A stretch of DNA of 64,000 bases from Clostridium sp. (GCA_028692255.1 JAQUXS010000004.1:19616-83615); one strand, 5' to 3'; numbered from the stretch's first letter, positions 9,140-21,026 are shown. Notes: generated by a model from the letters alone, not told the origin. Made by a program: numbers and translations.

Positions 9140-9339
9140 AGTTATATTGACATCAAACATTGTGCTTCATGCCGTTAACAAATAATATTATATAATCATC
9201 CTGACATTTTTTCAAATGAACTTAAAGTCAAATTTTAAATTTATCCCTATATTTCTTATAATACATACTTTTTTCTTCATATATCTTCTTTTATTACAAA
9301 TGTATTTTGCAAATTAATATTATATTTATTTATACATAG

Positions 9340-10032
9340 TCAATAATCAATAGCTTTAAGATTTATATACTTAGATGCTATAAATTTAATTTTACTAAAA
9401 TCACTTTCATCTAGTCTTCTTTTCAAAAGTGACATTGCTTTTGAGACTCCTTTTCTTTCATTACTACTACTTATATCATCCTGAAGTGAATTAAAGTCGT
9501 CCGGTGAAAGAGTTTTACTTATAGACATCAATTTTAGCTTATCAGAAAAGCTTAGTTCATTGATTATATCTTTTTTAGAAACTTTAAAAACTTTAACACT
9601 ATCTTCATTGTCACCACTGCCCTTACTACTGCTGTTATTTTCAGTTATAATACCAACTTTATTATTCGCGGCATCATCAGTAGTACCATTACTGTTGTTA
9701 GTATTGTTAGTATTGTTAATATTACTGTTACTGTTATTATTATTTTTTTCTTGCTCATTAGAATTGTTAGTAATATTGTTTTGAATGTTATTAGTATTTA
9801 TATTTTTTGAGGTTTCATTTTTTTTATTACTTTTAGCATTAATATTTGATTGCTTTTTTGTAACTGAATATTCATTTATATCTTTTTCATTGTAATTTTG
9901 ATTTAATTCATTTTGAGAATTATAAATCATTATAAAAACAGTTATTAATGTTATTACTATTGCAATCAAGCTCATAATTTTTTTACTCATATAATCGCCT
10001 CCACTTTTAATAATTATCTCATCTTTGGCCAT
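9340..10032 (-). CDS. Membrane-anchored Asn-rich low-complexity protein
   Basis: N-terminal TM (KIMSLIAIVITLITVFIMIY), N/S/T-rich linker (NNITNNSNEQEKNNNNSNSNINNTNNTNNSNGTT), basic C-terminal domain. Confidence 0.7.
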   Translation of the reverse strand: MAKDEIIIKSGGDYMSKKIMSLIAIVITLITVFIMIYNSQNELNQNYNEKDINEYSVTKKQSNINAKSNKKNETSKNINTNNIQNNITNNSNEQEKNNNNSNSNINNTNNTNNSNGTTDDAANNKVGIITENNSSSKGSGDNEDSVKVFKVSKKDIINELSFSDKLKLMSISKTLSPDDFNSLQDDISSSNERKGVSKAMSLLKRRLDESDFSKIKFIASKYINLKAIDY

Positions 10033-10095
10033 TATTATACATATATGTATAATAATAGTTTTTAAAATTTACATATATTATTCGGAGGTGCCTTC

Positions 10096-10644
10096 TTGAA
10101 CAAAATAAAATCATTTTATAAAAATACATCAACTAATTGTAAAATACCATATTTCTTAAAAAAATACATTGACGAGAACACAATAATTGTTTGTATTGGA
10201 ACTGACAGATGTATTGGAGACTCTCTAGGTCCAATTACTGGATCTATTTTAAAATATAAAAATTTTCCACTTAAAGTATATGGTACTGTAAGCGAACCAA
10301 TTCATGCATTAAATTTAAGTGACAAATTAGATGTAATAAAAAAGACTTATCCACAATCAAAAATAATAGGGATAGATGCATGTCTAGGAAATACCAATAG
10401 TATAGGTGAAATTCAAATCCGTAATTATCCTATTCATCCTGGAAAAGGTGTTGGAAAGTCACTACCTAATGTTGGTGATTACTCCATAATAGGAATAGTT
10501 GATTCCTGTGAGAATAGCGAAATATTCACTAATAGAAATATAAGACTTAATCTTGTTCTTGAAATGTCAAAAGTTATATGTGATATTTTAATTAGTTCAT
10601 ATTATTTATATACAGTTGATAATAAAGTTAGGATAAAAAAATGA
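10096..10644 (+). CDS. yyaC: Spore protease YyaC family (DUF1256)
   Basis: IVCIGTDRCIGDSLGPITGSIL, IIGIDACLGNTNSIGEIQIRNYPIHPGKGVGKSLPNVGD; RBS cggaggt. Confidence 0.9.
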   Translation: MNKIKSFYKNTSTNCKIPYFLKKYIDENTIIVCIGTDRCIGDSLGPITGSILKYKNFPLKVYGTVSEPIHALNLSDKLDVIKKTYPQSKIIGIDACLGNTNSIGEIQIRNYPIHPGKGVGKSLPNVGDYSIIGIVDSCENSEIFTNRNIRLNLVLEMSKVICDILISSYYLYTVDNKVRIKK

Positions 10645-10669
10645 CTGCTAACAAAAGCAGCCACTAATA

Positions 10670-11695
10670 TTATTCTACTAAAGTTATATTGTCACCACTT
10701 TCATCAAACTTATCAATGAAATCCAATACTTTTCCAGTTCCTAGTGCAACACACGAAACGGCATCATCTGCGACGTAAACAGGAACTCTTGTTACACTTT
10801 CAATAAGCTTATCCAATCCATTAAGAAGTGAGCCTCCACCTGTCATAATTATCCCTTTATCAGCTATATCTGCTGCAAGTTCAGGAGGAGTTACTTCAAG
10901 TACTGAATGTGCACAATCAGCTATTGCATTTACTGCTTCAGTAAGTGCTTCTCTCATTTCTTCAGAAGTTATTTCCAAATTTTTTGGAAGTCCTGTTATT
11001 AAGTCCCTACCTCTAATTTCAATGGAATCTTCTACTTCATTTTTAAATGCAGATCCTATCTTTATTTTTATTTCTTCTGCTGTTCTTTCACCAATCATAA
11101 GTTTATGCCTTTTTCTTATAAATTTAATTATACTATCATCAAATTTATCTCCAGCAACTTTTATTGATTTTCTTACAACTATTCCACCTAAAGAAATAAC
11201 TGCAATATCTGTAGTACCGCCACCAATATCTATAACCATGTTTCCACTTGCCTTAGTAATATCTATTCCGGCACCAATAGCTGCTGCTAATGGTTCCTCT
11301 ATCAAGCAAGGTTTTTTTGCTCCTGCATTAATTGAAGCATCCTTTACAGCTCTTTTTTCAACTTCAGTAGCTTCACATGGTACACAAACAACTACTCTTG
11401 GAGTAGATAATCTTCTTTTCCCACAAGCTTTTTGTATAAAATATTTAAGCATTTTTTCAGTAATATCATAATCTGAAATTACGCCATCTCTTAATGGACG
11501 AATTGCCACTATATTTCCGGGGGTTCTACCTATCATCATTCTTGCTTCCTCGCCTACTGCGAGAACTTGATTATTATTTCTATTTATTGCAACAACTGAT
11601 GGTTCCTTTAAAATAATACCTTTTCCTTTAAGAAAAACCAGTACTGTTGCAGTTCCTAAATCTATTCCCATATCAGATCCAAATCCAAAAAACAT
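10670..11695 (-). CDS. mbl: Rod-shape determining protein Mbl (MreB family)
   Basis: MGIDLGTATVLVFLKGKGIILKEPSVVAI, VIDIGGGTTDIAVISLGG; adjacent to spoIIID. Confidence 0.95.
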   Translation of the reverse strand: MFFGFGSDMGIDLGTATVLVFLKGKGIILKEPSVVAINRNNNQVLAVGEEARMMIGRTPGNIVAIRPLRDGVISDYDITEKMLKYFIQKACGKRRLSTPRVVVCVPCEATEVEKRAVKDASINAGAKKPCLIEEPLAAAIGAGIDITKASGNMVIDIGGGTTDIAVISLGGIVVRKSIKVAGDKFDDSIIKFIRKRHKLMIGERTAEEIKIKIGSAFKNEVEDSIEIRGRDLITGLPKNLEITSEEMREALTEAVNAIADCAHSVLEVTPPELAADIADKGIIMTGGGSLLNGLDKLIESVTRVPVYVADDAVSCVALGTGKVLDFIDKFDESGDNITLVE

Positions 11696-11819
11696 TCCCT
11701 GCTCACTCCATATCCTATGTTTTGTAATATCAACATAATTTTATCTTTTTTTGTATTATACCATATAATTATATTATATACTTATAATACTTTTTATTTT
11801 AATTATAATAGGAATGTTA

Positions 11820-12074
11820 TTAACCTTCAATAGCTTTGTATTTCATTTTTGTAGCTTTTCCACCTCTAATATGCCTTTCAGCTTTATTAATTTCCAGTAC
11901 ACATTTAGCCTTTTCAGCAATTTGAGGATTTATTTGAGGTAATCTTTCTGTCATATCTTTGTGTATTGTACTTTTACTCACTCCAAAAACTTTAGCTGTT
12001 TTTCTAATTGTAGCCTTTGATTCAATAATATACTGAGCTACTTCTAGAACTCTTTCTTCAATATAATCTTTCAA
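11820..12074 (-). CDS. spoIIID: Sporulation transcriptional regulator SpoIIID
   Basis: MKDYIEERVLEVAQYIIESKATIRKTAKVFGVSKSTIHKDMTERLPQINPQIA. Confidence 0.97.
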   Translation of the reverse strand: MKDYIEERVLEVAQYIIESKATIRKTAKVFGVSKSTIHKDMTERLPQINPQIAEKAKCVLEINKAERHIRGGKATKMKYKAIEG

Positions 12075-12183
12075 AGTACTACTACCTCCTTAATCCTTCT
12101 AATATTATAAATATGCGTTAGTTGTTGTATTAATTACTTAATATCAGTCGTTTCACAGTATTTTGAACCGACTGATATATTAA

Positions 12184-12987
12184 TTAATATTTAATGTAAT
12201 TTTGAGGGTTTACATCCTTATAATTTCCATCTTTCTGTTTCTCATCAATTTCAAAATACAAATGATCACAATCAACTATTCTATCTTTTGCATTATCACT
12301 ATCTCCAATTAGGCCAATTTTACTATTTTGACTTACAACATTACCATTTTTTAAAGTTATACTAGCTGGATCCAAATTATCATAAACAACTTTTAATTTG
12401 TTGTCTTTGCTAAGTATAGTTATCTTTCCACCATTTACTTCACAAACTGTTCCATTTACTGAACAATATACAGGAGTCCCTACATTTTGCACTTTTATGT
12501 ATTCTCCAAGTATCGTTCTTGAAACTTTATCAATACCTGTAGCCATAGAGCCTTCAGTTCCTGTATATGCCTGTGCAATAGTTCCTTTTACTGGTGAAGA
12601 TAACGCAGTAGCTACATTAGCATTAGCTGCAACACTCGAATTGTTCTTATTTGCCAAATTGGCGTTATCCATATTTGTTTTTTTCCTGTCATCTTTTGAT
12701 ACTTCATTTTTCTTTATATTGGTTTTATTTTTCTTTTTCTCGTTGTTTAATGATATCTTACGTTGATTTACAACTACATTTGTTTTTTTCTTTGATGATC
12801 TTGTATTTACATAAGTTGCAACTCCTACAATCATGCATACACAAAGAAATAAAACTAAATAAAATCCGTCCTTTTTAAGAAAACTAAGCTTACTTTTGTT
12901 TGTTGATTGTTTGTTTAAAAATTTATTTTTATCCATTGAACAACACCTCCTTTTTGTATTTTGTCCATAACTTAGCAAATAATACAT
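12184..12987 (-). CDS. SpoIIQ-like LytM/M23 domain protein
   Basis: One N-terminal TM and C-terminal M23-like fold (VYCSVNGTVCEVNGGKITILSKDNKLKVVYDNL...CDHLYFEI); next to spoIIID and close to spoIID. Confidence 0.8.
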   Translation of the reverse strand: MYYLLSYGQNTKRRCCSMDKNKFLNKQSTNKSKLSFLKKDGFYLVLFLCVCMIVGVATYVNTRSSKKKTNVVVNQRKISLNNEKKKNKTNIKKNEVSKDDRKKTNMDNANLANKNNSSVAANANVATALSSPVKGTIAQAYTGTEGSMATGIDKVSRTILGEYIKVQNVGTPVYCSVNGTVCEVNGGKITILSKDNKLKVVYDNLDPASITLKNGNVVSQNSKIGLIGDSDNAKDRIVDCDHLYFEIDEKQKDGNYKDVNPQNYIKY

Positions 12988-13194
12988 TTTTATAAAATAT
13001 TTTTATTTATTCCTATTTATTTCATTATTAAATTTGTAAAACGAAAAGAAAATGTGACATTAACCTAAAATAATACAATGCACAAGGTAAAAACTAAGAG
13101 GGAATAGTTAAGATCTCATAGACCCCCTCATAAAGCTGGAATAATTAACTCAGTTAATTTAGAATTAATTTATAGCTTTGAGAGGAGGTTTTTT

Positions 13195-13488
13195 ATGAAT
13201 TTTATAAGAAAATATACAGAAGAAGAAAGAGTAAAAATGGTAAAAGAGGCTCTTCAATACGGCAGCAATTCTTTGGTAGCTGCTAAATACAATATTAATC
13301 CTGTACTGCTTTGCAAGTGGAAATCTTGCTATCGCAAGTATGGACAAACATTAATGCAAAAAAAATCTAAAGAACTTGATAATCCAATACCTGATTACAA
13401 AAAGCAATGTGCATTACTTACTAAACAGAAAAGTGAGCTAGAATTAGAAATTGCTGTGTTAAAAGACCTATTAAAAAAAAAGATTTAA
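13195..13488 (+). CDS. IS3-family OrfA (HTH)
   Basis: YTEEERVKMVKEALQYGSNSLVAAKYNINPVLLCKWK HTH followed by a coiled-coil LALKDLLKKK-like tail. Confidence 0.9.
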   Translation: MNFIRKYTEEERVKMVKEALQYGSNSLVAAKYNINPVLLCKWKSCYRKYGQTLMQKKSKELDNPIPDYKKQCALLTKQKSELELEIAVLKDLLKKKI

Positions 13489-13544
13489 ATTTATTTGATC
13501 CATTTGTCTTTGCAAATGACTGGATTTCTACAGGTACTCCAACC

Positions 13545-14441
13545 TTGCTGCTGCTTAATATTGTTGGATTAAAATCATCAACATATTACCGATGGCGGAG
13601 CCTGATAGATCAATCAATGAAACCAATTAAAAGAAATGAAGGAATTATACCTGGATTTAGTTGGATGAATAAAGAACCCTTCAAAAAAGTCTACGACATT
13701 TATATTCAAAAATACATTAGGAATATTCTCAATGATGAATATGGAAAGTTTTATGGATATAAGAAAGTTACTGTAGTATTAAGAGACAATTACCATCTAA
13801 CAATAAACAAAAAGAAAGTATATAGACTAATGGCTCTAATGGGTGTTTTAAAGGCAGAAAGAAAGCATATACAGCATTATAAGCGCATATGTAAAAATCA
13901 TGAAATAAGAGTTTCAAATACTTTGTGGGAAATGGATACAAAGTATATTTATATAGCCGAAACACGGCAGGTAGCCTATTTAGCATCGATAATAGACATC
14001 TTCGACAGAAGCATTATTTCATGTGTACTATCTTTATCACCTAACTCAGAAAGTGCTAAAGAAACATTGCTAAAAGCTTTATATTCACGGAAAGTCAAAG
14101 GAAAATCAGAAAACTTAATAATCCGTACTGACAACGGATCGCAATTTATTGCACATGATTTTGAAAAACTATGTATTAATGAAAAAATAACTCATGAGCG
14201 AATACCTGCTAAAAGCCCTAATTACAACGCTCACATAGAATCATATCATAGGTACCTTCAAGATGAATGTCTTGCAGGAAGATTATTTAAAAGCTTCGAA
14301 GAAGCTGAGAAAATTATTATGCACTATGTTAATGGATATAATACTAAACGTATACATTCATCAATAGACTATAGAACACCAGATGGTTTTTATAATCTAA
14401 AAAATTCTAGTTTTAAAGAAAACTTAGTTGTTAGATTATAA
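13545..14441 (+). CDS. IS3-family OrfB transposase (DDE integrase); probably made as an OrfAB fusion by -1 frameshift at the A9 run near 13480
   Basis: WEMDTKYIY, IIRTDNGSQF and HIESYHRYLQDE catalytic motifs. The -1 frame from the end of orfA is open (KKKDLNLFDPFVFANDWISTGTPTLLLLNIVG). Confidence 0.93.
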   Translation: MLLLNIVGLKSSTYYRWRSLIDQSMKPIKRNEGIIPGFSWMNKEPFKKVYDIYIQKYIRNILNDEYGKFYGYKKVTVVLRDNYHLTINKKKVYRLMALMGVLKAERKHIQHYKRICKNHEIRVSNTLWEMDTKYIYIAETRQVAYLASIIDIFDRSIISCVLSLSPNSESAKETLLKALYSRKVKGKSENLIIRTDNGSQFIAHDFEKLCINEKITHERIPAKSPNYNAHIESYHRYLQDECLAGRLFKSFEEAEKIIMHYVNGYNTKRIHSSIDYRTPDGFYNLKNSSFKENLVVRL

Positions 14442-14442
14442 T

Positions 14443-14483
14443 CATATTGATATGGTACTGAAAATCAGTGCCATATCAATATG
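14443..14483. repeat. Long near-perfect palindrome immediately after orfB
   Basis: CATATTGATATGGTACTG-AAAAT-CAGTGCCATATCAATATG. Confidence 0.8.
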
Positions 14484-14644
14484 AAATTCTAAGAATTATC
14501 AAGAATTTGAATGAATTATTCCCATTTGAGGGGGTCTATCCGAGAACTACGGATGATTTTCGGCTCTGCCGAATAATCTGGAATTTAAACCTTACTTATT
14601 CACTATTGCTTTTACTTGCCACTTATCATTTTATTGTCTACTAA

Positions 14645-14915
14645 TCTTTTATCTTTTATCTTTTTATTGATCATTGAGCATTGTTCTTTTATCTTTTCAT
14701 TGATCATTGTTAATTGATCATTGATCTTTGTCCTTTTATCTTTTTATTGATCTTTGTCCTTTTATCTACACCAAAAAAACCGCCGCACTATTCTTAGTAC
14801 GCCGGCCCCTTATTTTCCCAACAAGGTCATCAATCATTTTTCTTTTTATATTTTTATTGATCATTGATCATTGATCATTGATCATTCTTAATTAATCATT
14901 GATCATTGATCTTTG
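14645..14915. repeat. Low-complexity ATTGATC/TTTTATC repeat region, including (ATTGATC)4 at 14856-14886
   Basis: Repeated attgatcattgatc and cttttatctttttattgatc units between the IS and spoIID. Confidence 0.85.
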
Positions 14916-15948
14916 TAACTTTCGTCCCTGTATAGTAATGACATAGTATATCTTCATACTTTTGTCCATTTTTAGCCAGTATATTTGCACCCCATTGACT
15001 CATGCCAACATCATGTCCATATCCTGTACAATCGAATTCAATAAGTGAGCTGTCATATTTTATTGTAAAATTTGTTGAATTAGCACCTATTATTTTTCTA
15101 AATTTCACTCCTGATATAGTTTCATTTCCAACTTTTATTTCCTTTACTCCTCCTGCCCCAGTACGACTTAATATATTCACTGAACTGCGTATATTTCCTA
15201 AATTTAAATTTGTATTTTTGTAATATTGATTAATTTTATCTAAAAAAGTAACAAAATTAAAGCACACTTTTGTTTTATATTTATATGCCATATTTTCTCC
15301 ACTACTTGATACGCTTTTAAGATAAGGCTGGTAATCTCCTATTACTTCTTTTGAATCTTCAGTTTTCCCGCTACTTACAGCAAAATAAAGTGGCTCCATA
15401 ACGAGTTTCCCATCATAAGTTAATATCTCCCCTTTTGTACTTTCTACAGCCTTAGTAATTTTATTCCAGTATTCTCCTGCAACATTTGAAGGCCAGCTGT
15501 TAATCCTTTCATCCTTTGTCTCATATACCTGACAACTCACATCATCTGTAACATCTGCTCCATTAGCTTTATTGCTTTTTTCACCTTTGTAAGCTTCCAT
15601 ATGAGAGGCAGCATAAGTTCTTGCTGCAACAGCTTGTGCTTTTAGTGCTTCAATATTGAAATCAGCTGGCATTTCACAAGCAACAACGCCTCTTGTATAT
15701 TCTTCAATATTTAATTTTTTTATAATTTTTTGTTTAGTAATATATACACTTACATTATATTGATCATCTTTATCATTATTAAAAACTATGTCATTAGGTT
15801 TAATATTATAATCTTTTTTATTATATACATTTTGTCCATTTGTACTAAAACCACCAATAAATATTGACATAGAAAAAATAAATACAATCATTGCAAATAA
15901 AGCTATAAAAAATTTTTTTACCATAACTCCCCCCACTATTTCATACAA
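14896..15948 (-). CDS. spoIID: Stage II sporulation protein D
   Basis: EYTRGVVACEMPADFNIEALKAQAVAARTYAASHM... GYGHDVGMSQWGANILAKNGQKYEDILCHYYTGTKV. Confidence 0.96.
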   Translation of the reverse strand: MYEIVGGVMVKKFFIALFAMIVFIFSMSIFIGGFSTNGQNVYNKKDYNIKPNDIVFNNDKDDQYNVSVYITKQKIIKKLNIEEYTRGVVACEMPADFNIEALKAQAVAARTYAASHMEAYKGEKSNKANGADVTDDVSCQVYETKDERINSWPSNVAGEYWNKITKAVESTKGEILTYDGKLVMEPLYFAVSSGKTEDSKEVIGDYQPYLKSVSSSGENMAYKYKTKVCFNFVTFLDKINQYYKNTNLNLGNIRSSVNILSRTGAGGVKEIKVGNETISGVKFRKIIGANSTNFTIKYDSSLIEFDCTGYGHDVGMSQWGANILAKNGQKYEDILCHYYTGTKVTKINDQ

Positions 15949-16005
15949 TAAATGATACTTAACTTACTATTATTAATATTTTTATTTTAGATTCTTATTA
16001 CAAAA

Positions 16006-16043
16006 AAATAATGGAATTCCTAATAATCAGGATTCCATTATTT
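16006..16043 (-). terminator. Terminator downstream of murA
   Basis: aaataatggaattcctaataatcaggattccattattta. Confidence 0.7.
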
Positions 16044-16052
16044 ATACAAATA

Positions 16053-17315
16053 TTAATCTTCTTTTATTCTTTCTATTTTTGCACCTAGATTTGTTAATTT
16101 CTTTTCAATTTCTACATATCCTCTGTCAATATGAAAAATGTCACTTACCTCAGTTTCACCTTCAGCTTCCAAACCTGCTAATATAAGTGCTGCTCCTGCT
16201 CTTAAATCTGTAGCTTTTACCTGAGCACCTGTAAGCCTATTTACTCCTTCAATAACAGCACTCCGTCCATCTATTTTAATGTTTGCTCCCATTCTTTTGA
16301 GTTCTGCTACATGCATAAATCTATTTTCAAAAATAGTCTCTGTAACAACGCTAGTACCTTTGACACAGCTTAAAAGGCTCATTATTTGTGACTGCATGTC
16401 TGTAGGAAACCCTGGATAAGGAAGTGTTTTGATATCTACAGGTTTTAAATCTTTACTTCCATCTAAGATTAATTTTCCATTTTCATATTCTATATACATA
16501 CCCATTTCAGTAAGTTTTGCAACTATTGGTTTAATATATTCGGTATTTATGCCATTAATTTTAATCTTACTTTTTGTTATAGCTGCCGCTGTCATAAATG
16601 TGCCCGCTTCAATCCTATCATAAATAGGTTTGTGCGACACACCATGTAAGGAATCAACACCTGTTATAATTATAGTATCAGTATCAATTCCATTTATATT
16701 GGCTCCCATTTTATTTAAAAAATTTGCAAGATCTCCTATTTCAGGTTCTTCTGCTGCATTCTCTATAATTGTTTGTCCTTCTGCCATAACAGCTGCCATC
16801 ATTATATTTTCCGTTGCACCAACAGATGGAAAGTCAAGATATATTCTATTTCCCTTTAATCTATCTGCTTTTGCTTCCACATACCCATGGTCAACTTTTA
16901 TAGATGCACCTAAAGCCTTAAATCCTTTTAAATGCAAATCTATAGGTCTTGTTCCAATATTACATCCACCTGGAAGAGATATCTTGAATTTTTTAAATCT
17001 TGATAACATTGATCCCATTATCAAAAATGATCCACGCATTTTTCTTACCAATTCTCCACTTGCTTCAAATTCATTTATACTTGAAGTATCTATATCAACT
17101 TTCGCGCTTCTAGAATCCACACTAACATTTGCTCCTAATTTTTTTAGTAGATCACATATAGCACATACATCTAAAAGCATAGGACAATTTAATATACTAC
17201 ATTTTTCACCACATAATATTGTAGCTGCAATTATAGGAAGTACTGCATTTTTAGCGGAACTTATATTCACTTCACCTCTTAATACGTTTCCCCCTTTTAT
17301 TAAAAACTTATCCAT
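16053..17315 (-). CDS. murA: UDP-N-acetylglucosamine 1-carboxyvinyltransferase
   Basis: MDKFLIKGGNVLRGEVNISSAKNAVLPIIAATIL, SLPGGCNIGTRPIDLHLKGF. Confidence 0.96.
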   Translation of the reverse strand: MDKFLIKGGNVLRGEVNISSAKNAVLPIIAATILCGEKCSILNCPMLLDVCAICDLLKKLGANVSVDSRSAKVDIDTSSINEFEASGELVRKMRGSFLIMGSMLSRFKKFKISLPGGCNIGTRPIDLHLKGFKALGASIKVDHGYVEAKADRLKGNRIYLDFPSVGATENIMMAAVMAEGQTIIENAAEEPEIGDLANFLNKMGANINGIDTDTIIITGVDSLHGVSHKPIYDRIEAGTFMTAAAITKSKIKINGINTEYIKPIVAKLTEMGMYIEYENGKLILDGSKDLKPVDIKTLPYPGFPTDMQSQIMSLLSCVKGTSVVTETIFENRFMHVAELKRMGANIKIDGRSAVIEGVNRLTGAQVKATDLRAGAALILAGLEAEGETEVSDIFHIDRGYVEIEKKLTNLGAKIERIKED

Positions 17316-17343
17316 TTTTATCCTCCTGATTATAATTAATATA

Positions 17344-18132
17344 CTAATACGAAATGTCTATTAAAGGCGTACCTATAATTATATAATTTTTGTTTTTTTC
17401 ACTTAAAACAGAAAAATTTAAATCAATATGTTTTCCATTATCCAAAATTGGTACAAATTTTTTTGTATATGCAACTGTGCTAAATCCATCATTTATTTTA
17501 ACTGTTGATATATTTTCAGTACCTATACTTTTTAAATATTTTATTATATTATTTTGTACCTCTGCTGAACTAGATATACTTGTTTCCGCTTTTAAATATC
17601 TATGACATTCTAATTTATATGCCTTGCTCCCAATAAATTTTTTTGCCTTATTTTCTAATTCATCATCAATGTCATTTCGCTGAATTTTTCTCATAAAAAT
17701 ACTTATAGTTGTATCATTTTTGTTTTTCTTGCCCTCAATATATCCATACAAATTTTTATTTTGAAATTCTCTACAATACACATTGGGACTATTTATAGTA
17801 ATTCTATTCTCAACTTTATTGTTTTCTAAAAATAAATTTTTTGTATCAATTTCATTTGGATTTTTAAGCATTTCCAAGAGAGAATAATCGCCATTTTCCT
17901 GCTTTGAGTTTTTACAGTATAATCCCATTTTTTTTAACCACATGTCGCTGTTATATTTATAATCTCCATTTATTTTGTAATTGAAATAAAGTCCAAACTC
18001 CACAGGAGTGCTGGCAGTGTTTTTTAATATTCCACTAAAAACATTTATATTTTCAAAAGCGAAAGCATTTATAACTCCAAAAATTGTAACTAAAAAAGGA
18101 ATAAAGCTAATAATAATCTTTTTATATCTCAT
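17344..18132 (-). CDS. YwmB family (TATA-box-binding-like) sporulation-associated protein
   Basis: Signal/TM N-terminus; position between murA and the ATP synthase operon as in other Clostridium/Bacillus. Confidence 0.6.
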   Translation of the reverse strand: MRYKKIIISFIPFLVTIFGVINAFAFENINVFSGILKNTASTPVEFGLYFNYKINGDYKYNSDMWLKKMGLYCKNSKQENGDYSLLEMLKNPNEIDTKNLFLENNKVENRITINSPNVYCREFQNKNLYGYIEGKKNKNDTTISIFMRKIQRNDIDDELENKAKKFIGSKAYKLECHRYLKAETSISSSAEVQNNIIKYLKSIGTENISTVKINDGFSTVAYTKKFVPILDNGKHIDLNFSVLSEKNKNYIIIGTPLIDISY

Positions 18133-18262
18133 TTCTCCCCCTGCCTTTCTCTGTTTAAATTATTAACTTTTTTCCATTTTTTATTCAGTTGCACATTATT
18201 AATATATAAAATATCATCTATTTTGGTGAAAATTTCAATTGTCATTGCTTGCAAAAAAATAA

Positions 18263-18295
18263 ACTGCCGCACTATTTTTAGTGCGGCAATTTATT
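18263..18295 (-). terminator. Terminator hairpin downstream of atpC (GCCGCACTA...TAGTGCGGC family)
   Basis: actgccgcactatttttagtgcggcaattta. Confidence 0.75.
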
Positions 18296-18309
18296 TTAAT
18301 ACTATATTT

Positions 18310-18714
18310 TTAATTATGTTTAACTCTTAGTCTTGCAATTGCTCTTTGAAGTGCAATTTCGGCTCTTTTTTCATCTACATTTTTAGGATCTTCACTAATT
18401 CTTTTTTCTGCTCTTTTTTTTGCTTCTTCAGCTCTTTTAGAATCGATATCCTTAGGCCATTCAGAAGCATCTACAAGCATTTGTGTTTCTGTTTTGGTAA
18501 CTTTCAAAAGACCCGTTGATGTAAAAGCAGATTTTTCTGATCCATCTTCTAGCTTAAATCTAGTTTCAGTTGGCTTTAACATACCAATAAAGGGAATGTG
18601 TTCTGGAAGTATTCCAATACCACCAGTTTCAGTCTCAGTATTAATTTCTGTAACTTCACCAACATAGAATGTCTTTTCAGGAGTTACTATACTAAATTTC
18701 ATTTTAGATGACAT
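18310..18714 (-). CDS. atpC: F1 ATP synthase epsilon subunit
   Basis: MKFSIVTPEKTFYVGEVTEINTETETGGIGILPEHIPFIGML; operon context. Confidence 0.96.
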   Translation of the reverse strand: MSSKMKFSIVTPEKTFYVGEVTEINTETETGGIGILPEHIPFIGMLKPTETRFKLEDGSEKSAFTSTGLLKVTKTETQMLVDASEWPKDIDSKRAEEAKKRAEKRISEDPKNVDEKRAEIALQRAIARLRVKHN

Positions 18715-18728
18715 GTAAAATCACTCCT

Positions 18729-20991
<2,263 letters not shown>

Positions 20992-21026
20992 ACTACACCT
21001 CCCGCATAGATAACACTATGCCTTTA

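Larger units (their letters stand above)
13119..14538 (+). mobile_element. IS3-family insertion sequence, 1420 bp, 12-bp perfect terminal inverted repeats
   Basis: Left end TAGACCCCCTCA (13119-13130), right end TGAGGGGGTCTA (14527-14538), orfA/orfB between. Confidence 0.92.

Noticed and set aside
8960-9160. 66-aa minus-strand ORF
   Set aside because: Lies entirely across tRNA-Val and tRNA-Tyr; the peptide is translated tRNA sequence.
9560-9784. Leu-rich 74-aa plus-strand ORF
   Set aside because: Mirror of the Asn-rich repeat on the minus strand; low-complexity artefact.
12143-12180. Palindrome atatcagtcgtttcacagtattttgaaccgactgatat between the spoIIQ-like gene and spoIIID
   Set aside because: Probably a plain transcription terminator or processing hairpin; no U-tract or repeat-family membership to argue for more.
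13165-13347. 60-aa minus-strand ORF at the IS left end
   Set aside because: Overlaps IS3 orfA on the opposite strand; no support.
16630-17364. 244-aa plus-strand ORF
   Set aside because: Antisense to murA; long antisense ORFs are common opposite AT-rich conserved genes, and it shows no protein-family features.
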